A stretch of 64,000 nt of DNA from Atherix ibis (Eukaryota > Arthropoda > Insecta > Diptera > Athericidae): positions 57,177,920 to 57,241,919 of the forward strand of contig OY282606.1 of the NCBI GenBank assembly GCA_958298945.1, read 5' to 3'. Below the pieces are notes generated by a model. It saw nothing but the letters and a program-made list of their open reading frames with translations. It ran no database searches and had not been told where the DNA came from. Positions within the stretch are counted from its first letter, which is position 1. Every line of letters starts with the position of its first letter. A program made the position numbers and the translations under genes. Of the stretch, positions 43,685 through 53,069 are shown one piece after another.

Positions 43685-45148
43685 AGTGGAGGAGAATGGA
43701 ACCTTCAGATAAACAATTCTGTTGACAAAATTAACACCATTCTCTGAATGGTTAAAATTTTAGTCAACAGCAAAAGTAAGGTAAGACAAAGTGAGGCAAT
43801 TAGAGTAACCAACGTCCTTTTGGACGGAACCTTACTCTATTTCCTCACTATATGTGTCAGTGTGGTAATAGCAGGAAAAAAGGTAGTCGAGGCAGCGGTA
43901 AACCGTTGCATTAGACTAGCCAGTGGAGCTGGTTTTCGACCAGTTTCTTTCTATCTATTTCTATCTTCAAAAAGCTCGTCTAAATTTAATTTACAAGAAC
44001 CTATGCCTTCCAAATTATGCCCTCCACACTTTAATCAAAAACATTATCATCTCCCCAAGTTCAAAAAGGATTTCATCATCACTATCCTTATTGATATTCC
44101 AACTTGAAAGCAATTCATCCATCCTCCCACTCGTTTTTGAAACTTCCCTTCCACACCCAGATTGGAAATCGTGGTTGGGAGCAAAGGTGAAAAGTATAAG
44201 AAGGCCTTCTTAAGGTGAAACTTCCCTTCCACACCCAGAACCTTGACAGGTTTACGAAGGCTAGTATTGATCCGTCCACATATAGGAAACTTTTCCTTGA
44301 ACAGTTAGATGGATTAAAAGATCCGTTTTTTGTTCACGTATGCTGCCGCGAACTTTTTGACTGCAGCACCCGCGCATTATATTGTGGAATCTTCCCTTAT
44401 AGGGCTGCTCCATATAACGGGAAGCTATCGGCCATTAAAATAGCAATTGAAATTACGGCCAATTAAATTCCCAGCCAATTGCAAAAAAACGGCAATTGAA
44501 TTCCCAGCCAACAGAGCGTTATTATTTTTAGCGACAGCCTTGTCACCCTTGAAGCCATTTGTGGCCCATCGAGTGACCCAGTCCTTAGCGCAATTCGTCA
44601 TATAGCCTACCTAGCAATAGGAGTGTCGAGTTGGAATGGGTGCCGGGGCATGTGGGAATTGTGGGCAATGAAAGTGCTGACAAGTTGATTGGAGAAACAC
44701 TCCGTCGAAATGTGATCACAGTCATTCCCAATCTGCCTCGCCGACTAACAGAATGGTAACTAACACCATTAGCCATTTGCAGACACGATGACACACCAAT
44801 AAACCACACCAATAAACCAGTTTATTCAACATCCATATAAAATTTTGGGCGCGGAAGCTCCTCAGAATCCGGATTGGACATACTGCTCTTACTCATAGCT
44901 ACCTTTTTGGCAAAACCAATCGTCCTTGATGCCAATCCTGTGGCATCCCTTTCACTATCATCCATATTCTACAGGAATGCCACATAATCAAGAATTACTT
45001 CACCAGCAGGATTCCTCCCATTGTGGAGCTCCTGCACACAACAACTCCATTCCCTAGTCCCCTATTTAAACTTCTACAACATACTAATCTGCTCCACAAT
45101 AAATAACAAAATTCTCAATATTCTATATTACTAACCACAGAGCAGTCC
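43685..45148 (+). mobile_element. RNase-H LINE copy D, 5' truncated
   Basis: Plus-strand copy that begins in the RT-RNase H connector (NKINTILxMVKILVNSKSKV; IRVTNVLLDGTLLYFLTICV; KVVEAAVNRCIRLASGA, 43730-43930). It continues into RNase H (GIFPYRAAPYNGKLSAIKIA at 44390-44450; a WVPGHVGIVGNE-like region near 44636-44680, frameshifted) and a 3' region ending near AACCACAGAGCAG (45146). A 23-bp block GAAACTTCCCTTCCACACCC is repeated at 44139 and 44217, a local duplication not seen in copy E. The 3' UTR and tail are missing. Confidence 0.75.
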
Positions 45149-45149
45149 A

Positions 45150-45352
45150 TACACATGGATATGGAGGAACAGTGGCTCCATTTATACTCCCATAACACAA
45201 AGTAGGACCTGCTTTCGGCGGGGCAAAGACGTTAGTCAGAACACCAAAAACATGCTGCGAGTGTCGAACTGGATGACCACGACGCGATGCTGTAACGTCA
45301 GGATTTCCTCGATTCAGATCGCCTAGACCGGATTACCGTTGATGATGATGAT
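45150..45352 (+). mobile_element. RTE-like LINE 3' end, copy 2
   Basis: Aligns with the minus-strand region 6090-5860 over about 200 bp and ends in a (GAT)n/(TGA)n microsatellite tail (45336-45352), a kind of 3' tail known from RTE LINEs. It lies just beyond RNase-H LINE D, while the RTE endonuclease fragment lies just before D. All three are in the same orientation, so the RTE element may have been split by D. Confidence 0.5.
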
Positions 45353-46379
45353 GATAATCATTTTGAAGACAAACTGCTACCATATTTTATGGAATAAACC
45401 CATTCTTAAAACTTATGATTAAGCATAATTTCACTGAAATTTCCGATACTTTGAAGAAAAAGAAATTAGAAATTATTACCTTTTGACACGTTAAAATATT
45501 TTTTCAATCAATGATTTCATCAAAATTGAAAAGTATAGGAAAAAAAATCCAAAATAAATACCATACTTATTTTTATGCATACGAAGAAAATAATAAAACA
45601 CCCTATTTTAACTAATATTGACCGATTAGAAAATTGTCAAAATAACATATTTTAATAGATAAGATATATAAGATCAATAATTCACGATAATTTTAATATG
45701 AAGTACCTCCTCAATCAACGTTTACATATGATAATAAAGTCAATATTTACATGTGTTACGAAAAAATCAAAAATATTTTGAGTAAATAACTTTTGGTGAA
45801 ATTGAGACATAGAACCTTTATCGTAGTTAAAGGTTTTCCGATTAAATAAAATTATCTGTTTTTATAGAACTGAATCAACAACCAAACAAAATGCGATAAA
45901 TTTGTGCTGATAACCTTGACGATGCTAGAACAGTCAATGGGGACTCCTTAAACATGTAAAATCTTGACGATACTATACTAGCAAATTGGTGATTTTTCCG
46001 AATTTATATAGTATTTATATTGTTGAAATAATATTTTACGTTAGGTGCTTCTCATGGCATATTTTACAGGATACTCATGCAATATTTTACAGGACACTAT
46101 TCTTAGGGCAGTTAGATGGACGGATATTTTTTAATATGTGCGACTGTTGACGATTACATCACGTCTCATGCAGTCATTAAATACAATGGCTTCCACATCC
46201 CTGGACTTTTTTGATGCAATCTTCCTTTTGGTTAATAACATAGATCTTCAATAGCGTTAGGTTCCGGGTCATGTTGGAATTATCGATTATGAACGTGTCG
46301 ATCAGCTGGTAGAAGAAACTCTGCCACTCGGTGTTTACGGCAGATACTGATTTTAGTTCATTTGACGACAAAGTATATC
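45353..46379. other. AT-rich spacer
   Basis: No supported gene in about 1 kb. Confidence 0.45.
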
Positions 46380-46484
46380 GTAATAAGGAAATGAAAGTAG
46401 AAATGGGAGAAAAGATGTTTTTTTTAGGAATGAGCGTAGGACAATGCCACAATGAAATTCGAACCCTTGGATGATAGTCCAGTA
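46380..46484 (-). mobile_element. tRNA-derived SINE copy S5, 3' part (interrupted)
   Basis: Minus-strand SINE. The B-box-like GGTTCGAATTTC (46455-46466) and body segment TTTCTACTTTCATTTCCTTA follow the family order. The copy is split in its anticodon-arm region by R1-like element L. Its 5' part, with the A box, is at 47522-47580. Confidence 0.65.
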
Positions 46485-47521
46485 GTAATATATTATTGAA
46501 CGTGACTTATCTGTTGTTAAACATAAAACCACGATTACTGGCAGTTTACAGTCAGTAATCAGTAACAACCTGATTACTCCAACTGTTAGTGGCGAGGATT
46601 GTCTAAACCTCTACTATCATAAGCAGTGACAGCGCCCGAGAAATTACCAGTATCTCTCACCAGCGATCCTTATACCGTACCTGAGATACGGGTATCAACC
46701 ATAGCCACCACATTGCTGCCTAAAGCGCTTTACCAATATCGGGCACAGTGTGTTCCAACACCATGGGGCACCCCGACTTCCGTAGTACCAATTTTTGTTT
46801 TAAGAGTACTTCGGTTTGTACTCCGCTGATTGAGCTACGGTAAGGAATATTGTAAATCCCCAGGCACCGCTATGCCACCTCAGGTATGCGTTTCTCCAAG
46901 ACCCGAAAGTACAACCGCAATCGGCCTTGGCCTTTCACCCGGTTGTAGCCACCTTGCGTGCCATTTACACACTCATTCACGCACCATTCTCACTCTTCTC
47001 TTAAAAAGTTCCACGGCAAATCGATTGAAGCATTTAGGTCGAGTAAATTCCCGTACAGAGCACACTCAATGAGAAGGTGCTTGGCACTCTCCTCCGCCGT
47101 CCCGCAAGGGCATCTGGCCTCCGCAGCCAGACCATACCTGTACAGGAACCAATTTATACCGCCATATCCCGTGAGTAAATACCCAAAGTACAGACCAAAT
47201 TCAAATCCATACGCAGACACAAAGGACACATCCGAAATGAACATGTGCGTCCATCTGCCATTCACACTCTCATCCCATCGACGTTGCCAAATTTCATACA
47301 TTCTATTCAGGACCAGTAATCACCGCTGGCGTGGACTAAGATCCTGAACCTCTTCATTCATAACCGAACAACCAGCAAGCGGGATGCCCGGCCGTAGACG
47401 GTAGTAAATGCTTCCACGTAGTACCTTCAGGTCTCATGGAATTTCTCCCTTGAGAACCTGCATCGCATCGGTTAACCCGGTTATAAATACATTCAAATAC
47501 AAAGCCAGACGCTGAACAGAA
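46485..47521 (-). mobile_element. R1-like LINE copy L, 5' truncated
   Basis: Minus-strand 1,037-bp insert. Its 3' end, AAGTCACGTTCAATAATATA, lies at 46485-46510, and its 5' end at 47521 reads TGTTCAGCGTCTGGCTTTG. It is bracketed by an exact 17-bp duplication, TGGATGATAGTCCAGTA (46468-46484 and 47522-47538). The 3' UTR is shared with K, M and N. Its 5' end is within about 20 bp of the point where K starts, relative to the element. Confidence 0.85.
46980..47480 (-). pseudogene. R1-like LINE ORF2 C-terminus with zinc knuckle (copy L)
   Basis: The minus-strand frames give IPLAGCSVMNEEVQDLSPRQ (47385-47330). From 47301 a 103-codon open stretch reads MYEIWQRRWDESVNGRWTHM, FGLYFGYLLTGYGGINWFLY and ARCPCGTAEESAKHLLIECA. 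The last is a C-x-C...H-x4-C metal-binding knuckle typical of the C-terminus of R1-clade LINEs. One stop lies near 47320. The reverse transcriptase is missing. Confidence 0.8.
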
Positions 47522-47585
47522 TGGATGATAGTCCAGTACACTAACGACTGTGCTACCGGATTAACTCAACTTCTTAATTATATTC
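47522..47585 (-). mobile_element. tRNA-derived SINE copy S5, 5' head
   Basis: On the minus strand it reads CCGGTAGCACAGTCGTTAGT (A-box region) followed by GTACTGGACTATCATCCA, the first half of the anticodon arm and the 17-bp duplicated target. Together with 46380-46484 it forms one SINE head. Confidence 0.65.
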
Positions 47586-49305
47586 GACATTTCGCCATGT
47601 ATTTGAGACTTATATGTCCGCCATTATTCATATTCGCAGTGATTATGCATCTGGCCAGTATTCGTAGTGAATTGCTGTTGCTTCATTCGTCCGTATTATT
47701 CCTAGCGCAGTACCGCTTTGGAAATTGAACTTTTCTTACCATTCTTACTAAATCCGAACCGGATTAATCTTATTTCTGGGATTTAAGTGAAGATATGCTC
47801 TACAAAATCTAACCACCTCTTATTTATCGATCGAACAGACACACTTATAGGTCATCAAATACCCTTACAAGCACGTGGTGCACTATCATTATTCCGGGCT
47901 CATGTCAAAGGGATTTTAGCTTAAAAAATGTACATAAAAACAAACAAACTCTTTAAAAACAAACAAACGTATCAAATTATATTTTCATTTGATTTCTATC
48001 TTTAAATTCGTTTCGTACTAGCAATTATTTATTATCTAGATAAGGTTCTTTTAAATCATGAATAAATAATTTTAAAAAGGAAGAATAATTTTATGAGTAG
48101 AATTCTAACATATACAATTTTTGTATATCTCTAAATGTAAAATAAATTATTAAAAATTTTGTAAAAAAAAAACTTTTCATACAAGAAAAGGCAGTTTGGT
48201 TTTATATCAAATAAAATATATTTGATTTCTTTTTATAGCGGAAGCGTATTAAGTACATAGAATAATTATATAACTTATAATACACACTTTTTTATGTTAT
48301 TTTACCATTGACAGGATAAAGAATACGATTTGCGCTAGACTTCCGTATTTTTCAATATGATTAATTATGATTTTTTACTTCTTCTTTTGGTATTGTTGTC
48401 ACCGACAGATTTCAGAACTTAACTGCAAACTCTGATTTGTATTTCAAAAACCTAGCATTTCAAATGCTGACCTTATTTTATGTACAAAGCAAATAATAAG
48501 TGAATGTTCTGAGTTGAATGTTTGACTCAGTGACCTGATTGCTGAGTTGTACATGTACTCTTCGTTATTTTTCCAACTACCAAATGTGCAAGCAAAGAAA
48601 TTCCAGTCCAGATGATGTTTCGTTGATAAGGTCAGCGCAGTATCATTGCATTTTATTTGCTAGTATTAAATCTCTTCAGAATGCAAATATCATTCAAAAA
48701 CGGACACACAATAATAGCCATGTACACCCACATAAAATCAATATTAACACTGTAGATATCTAAATTGCTCTTCCGTTTACTATCAAATGCAAGTGGCTTA
48801 GCAGCAAGTCTTCGGTTTCGCTTGTCCTAAAAAAAATTATTTCATTTCCTGTCCATTCATTTCTAAACATTTGCCGCAAAAATACAATAGAAATTAATTC
48901 CTAAAGTTGAATAGGTTAAAATTCAATTTAAATCAGCACTTCATGTTAGATAGTACTTAAATTTATAGAAAATAATAGAGTAAACATCACATTCTATGAG
49001 AAGAAATAAAAAATTCAAGGTAAGACTGGAAAAAACGTGATTCGTAATATCTTTTCCGCAGACAAGGCTAATTATACACCATCTTCTACTCGAGAAGAAA
49101 TATTACATATGTATCTTTATATAAATAACAAAAACCATCTATCATCAGCTGTTCTACAAGATACAGAAATATATCAAGTGCCACTATTTTAATATGATCA
49201 GATTTAGTCAGCCATTATTTAACTATTCTTCTAATCACATTATGATATATTATTTTATATATTTTTATACACAAAAGAAACAAAAAAAACGATCTGAAAT
49301 AGGAT
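47586..49305. other. AT-rich intergenic DNA with (CAAA)n tracts
   Basis: No supported gene. AAAAACAAACAAACTC and AAAACAAACAAACG at about 47935-47970 resemble retroelement tails, but no SINE body precedes them. A 74-codon open stretch at 48539-48763 is unrecognised. Confidence 0.45.
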
Positions 49306-49307
49306 CA

Positions 49308-49765
49308 CTTTATAGCGCCACGACCATGGAGCCATTTTTGACGACTTCATTGCACGTGTCTAGAAGCTATCTAGACGAGTCTGATCTGTAGTTAGTAGAA
49401 GAGAATAATTTCGTTTGATTTTGTAAAGCGGATTAGTATGTTAAAAAGGGACTTGAAAATGGAGTGGTTTGATCTCGGAGATCCACTATCAAAGGAATCT
49501 TGCACGCGAAGTGCGAAAGGATTGACATAAAGGACGTTTGGTGTTACCGAAAAGAAAATCATGGCTCAGAGCAGTATGCCCAATCAGATTCTAAGGAGTT
49601 TACGTACCCAGAATTTCGGTATGAATGTATGGGTGATGTTGCTAGTTGGCATTTTCTTAGTAGGGAAGACAAATTGAAGTTAATTGACGAGCACTGGGCG
49701 ACGGAGAGTTACCCCACACAGCTTGTCATCACTTTCATTACCACATGTCTCGGCCTCTAAGGCAG
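49308..49765 (-). mobile_element. RNase-H LINE copy F, 3' fragment
   Basis: The minus-strand 3' UTR (TAGCGCCACGACCATGGAGC at 49312) and the last part of the RNase H region match copies A, C and E. They include the segment in which GACGGAGAGTTACCCCA parallels GACGGAGTGTTTCTCCA in C. The extreme 3' tail and everything upstream of RNase H are missing. It is directly followed by an inverted R1-like fragment. Confidence 0.6.
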
Positions 49766-49907
49766 TTATACTATATTATTTAACGTGACTTAGTTGTCTT
49801 TAAACGTAAAACCACGAGTCGCCTACGACTATATGGATTGAGTTACACTCAATTAACGCACCACCATTACTGGCAGTTAACAGTTAGTAATCAGTTACAA
49901 GCTGATT
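49766..49907 (-). mobile_element. R1-like LINE 3' end, inverted arm of M
   Basis: Minus-oriented last 140 bp of the R1-like 3' UTR: complement of AATCAGCTTGTAACTGATTA through AAGTCACGTTAAATAATATA. It joins a plus-oriented piece of the same family at 49907/49908. The two copies of the 3' end therefore face outwards. Confidence 0.75.
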
Positions 49908-50497
49908 GGGTGTGAGAGAGGTTTGAATGCCTTAATAGATTTGCCATGGCACTTTTTGAGAGTAGAGCGAGAATGGTGTGTGAATGAATGTGTGAATGAC
50001 AAGCATGGTGGCTACAACCGGGTGAAAGATCAAGGTCGATTCCGGTAGTACTTTCGGGTCTTGGCGAACCCGCATACCTGAGCTGGCTTAGCGGTGGCTA
50101 GGGATTTACAAGATTCCTTACCGTAGCTCAATGAGCAGAGTACAAACGGAAGTACTCTTAAAACAAAAATAGGTACTACGGGAGTCGGGGTGCCCCATGG
50201 TGTTGGAACACACTGTACCCGACAATAGTGTGGCACCTAGGCAGCAACGTAGTGGCTGTGGTTGATACCCGTATCGCGCGAACGATCTACAGATCGCAGG
50301 TGGCAATAACTGGTAGGGGTTTGGATAGTCCTCGCCACTAACAGTTGGAGTAATCAGCTTGTAACTAACTGGTTACTGACTGTAAACTGCCAGTAATCGT
50401 AGTACGTTGATTGAGCGTATCTCAAGCCCTATGGTCGTAACTCTTGGTTTCATGTTTAATGACAGATAAGTCACGTTGAATAATATATTATAACTGT
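49908..50497 (+). mobile_element. R1-like LINE copy M, plus-oriented 3' UTR piece
   Basis: Starts GGGTGTGAGAGAGGTTTGAA, equivalent to 61574 in copy N, just past the zinc-knuckle region. It runs through the shared 3' UTR to AAGTCACGTTGAATAATATA near 50490. The last 140 bp are the inverted counterpart of 49766-49907, so the 730-bp unit has long inverted ends. Confidence 0.75.
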
Positions 50498-51863
50498 CTC
50501 CATTTATTGATCTTCTAAGTAAGTCATTATATTTTATCTAAATTTGCAAATTAATATACCACGAATAAAAATCTTTCTGTATTTTAATTTAAGTAGATAC
50601 AAGAGTTCTTCAAAAATAGTAGATTCTTTCACAATTTTAATATGGCGACCAATCCTATGTTAAATAATTAATAAGATCTTGGAAAATCTTTTCTATTAAA
50701 AGCATAAATATAAACAGATTCAAATATTATTTATTCAATAAAAAGTAAACCGAAATGAAATAGTAATGATCGCATTTACGCATTTTTCACATAATTAAGC
50801 AAAAAAAATCGAATTATGACAGAAAAAGTTATTATTTAAAAAGTCAATAATCGTACCTGTACATATTTGTAGAAAATACGTCAAGATATTTTGATGGGCC
50901 AAAAAATTGAAAAACGTGCGAAACTTAAGTTAATTTCTAAACGTTGGATTAGATGGTTGGAAAAAAGAAAAATCACTATTTTAACACTTGTCGACATACA
51001 ATATGTAAATTTTTTTTGCATTAAAAGAACTTGGAGAGATTCCGGCGATAAAGTGTAATTTCACACGTTATTGTTTCTCGAAGATTTGCAGGTCGCATTA
51101 TTAAAATTTTGCAATTTTTCATGTCGACAAGAAAGACAAGCAAGCCAAGACACGATCACAATGGAAAATGAGACTTTAAATCTGTTGTGAATATTGTGTG
51201 CTTGCGAGATTTTTTAGCATTGATTTTCCACGACTTTTTCTCTAGATTTCTTATGTCTTTCTTGGATTAAGACAAGATTGTTTGCAAAACGACGTATCCA
51301 TCCATCCATCAAGTTGAGGTAAATACGACCCAATCAAGTAATTACCGTGCTCCGATTTGAGCACACACCGCACTCAAAATTCACTGTACACTCAGCCATT
51401 GTCAACGTGCACTCGATTTCTGTTTTCTACGAGTTCGAGTACATCGGCGCATTCAACTGAACAACTAACCGCAAATGACAGCGTATAGTTTTCAATTGAA
51501 GATTTTCACAAGAAAATTTATTGGCACTTGACGGGAATCATGTTACTAATAAAAGCTCATATGTTTATATTCCATGAATCTCTCAAAAGAAAGGCTTTCT
51601 TTCTACCTCGCGTATCTTACAAGCATCGTAAAGTAGACTAATTCTAACCCCTCCCCGCCTATGCAATTTGTATGTTAAATAGATTCAATAAAAGAGAAAA
51701 CCGTAAAAATTAGTTATGCATTAAATATGAAAATTAAAATTAAATTATTACAAAAGATAATAATCTCTATTCAGAGGGTAAAATATAAAATAGGAAGCTA
51801 AGTAGACAATAATTAGAATAAATGAACTTTAACGATTTAGAACTGATTTATGAATTTGCCTGT
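50498..51863. other. AT-rich intergenic DNA
   Basis: No supported gene or repeat relationship. A slightly GC-richer part at 51290-51480 shows nothing recognisable. Confidence 0.45.
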
Positions 51864-51865
51864 TA

Positions 51866-53067
51866 GAGGGTCATTCAACAAGTACTTAGCCTCACCGCCC
51901 GATGGAACTGCTGTCACAAAAGAAATTTACCATCGTGCAGTACATCCTTTTAGTAGTTTCAGTCGATTCCCTTCATTAGTTTTGTTTTGAGAGCCTTTGA
52001 AAGCGAGCGTGTCGGTCGGTTGCACAAAAATGGAAAAAGAACCATATCGTTCGATGATTAGATTCTTGTTTTTGGAAGGGAAAACGCGCAGCGAAATCAA
52101 AGATCGCTTGGATGCTGTGTATGGTGACTCTTCTCCTTCGATGGCGACCGTCAAGAATTACTTCAACGAGTTTGTTCGTGGCCGCACGTCGGTTTTTGAT
52201 GAGCCACGCCCAGGTGCCCCGAAAACGGCTGCTACGGAGGAAAACGTTAAAAAAGTCCACGATCTCGTGTTGGCAGACCGTCGATTGAAGGTTCACGAGA
52301 TAGCTAAGACTGTGGGCATCGCCGTAGGAACGGTGCATCATATTCTACACGAAGAACGCGTTTGCTCACACCGGAAAACAAGCGCAACCGTGAGACCACA
52401 TCGGCGTCGTGTTTGGCGCTGTTTCAGCGCAATCAAGCGGAGTTCTTGCGTCGTTTCGTGACCGTCGAAGAAACATGGATTCACTGGTACACACCAGAGA
52501 CCACGGAACAGTCGAAACAGTGGACTTCACCCGGCGAATGTGCTCCGAAGAAGGCGACGACTGTTCGATCGGCCGGAAACACATCGATTGCCTCGAGAAG
52601 GGTAAAACAATCACGGGGAGGTACTATGCTGACTTATTGGGCCGATTTGATGTCGAATTGAAGAAAAAGCGGCCCCGCTTTGCGAAGAAAAGTGCTGTTC
52701 CACCACGACAACGCACCGGCTCACACCTCCGCCGTCGCCATGGCCAAATTGGTCGAATTGTGCTACGAATTGCTGTCCCATCCACCGTACTCTCCAGATT
52801 TGGCCCCCTGTGACTACTTTTTGTTTCCAAACCTGAAAAAATCACTCACCGGGAATAGATTTGGGTCGAATGAGGAGGTCATCGTCGCCACGGAGGCCTT
52901 TTTTGCTTCCCTCGAGAAAATGTATTTTTTGGACGGGTTAAAAAAGTAAGAGCATCGCTGTGCCAAGTGTATCGAGTTTGAAGGAGATTATGTGGAAAAA
53001 TAAATTGCCACCTTTCCAAAATTTTCGTTTTTCTTTTGTAGGCTAAGTACTTGTTGAATGACCCTCG
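51866..53067 (+). mobile_element. mar-E, nearly complete mariner
   Basis: Both ends carry perfect 26-bp inverted repeats starting GAGGGTCATTCAACAAGTAC (51866-51891, and complementary at 53041-53066), flanked by TA (51864-51865 and 53068-53069). At 1,202 bp it is close to the family's full length of about 1.3 kb. It is visibly richer in G+C than its flanks. The inverted repeats are intact enough that trans-mobilisation by a related transposase is conceivable, although its own gene is broken. Confidence 0.9.
52030..53000 (+). pseudogene. mariner transposase of mar-E
   Basis: The ATG at 52030 is preferred over 51997 because KEPYRSMIRFLFLEGKTRSE is where mariner N-termini begin. Frame 1 carries both helix-turn-helix motifs and the DEPRPGAPKTA linker, up to VGTVHHILHEE (52364). 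A short deletion then shifts to frame 3: LTPENKRNRETTSASCLALF and FVTVEETWIHWYTPETTEQS, where the first catalytic Asp is Glu. A second small deletion (near 52575) shifts again, to LEKGKTITGRYYADLLGRF. The last stretch (52680-52949) reads HHDNAPAHTSAVAMAKLVEL and YSPDLAPCDYFLFPNL with the DD34D spacing of 34. Subfamily resembles the rosa-type mariners, by memory of the motif pattern. Confidence 0.85.
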
Positions 53068-53069
53068 TA

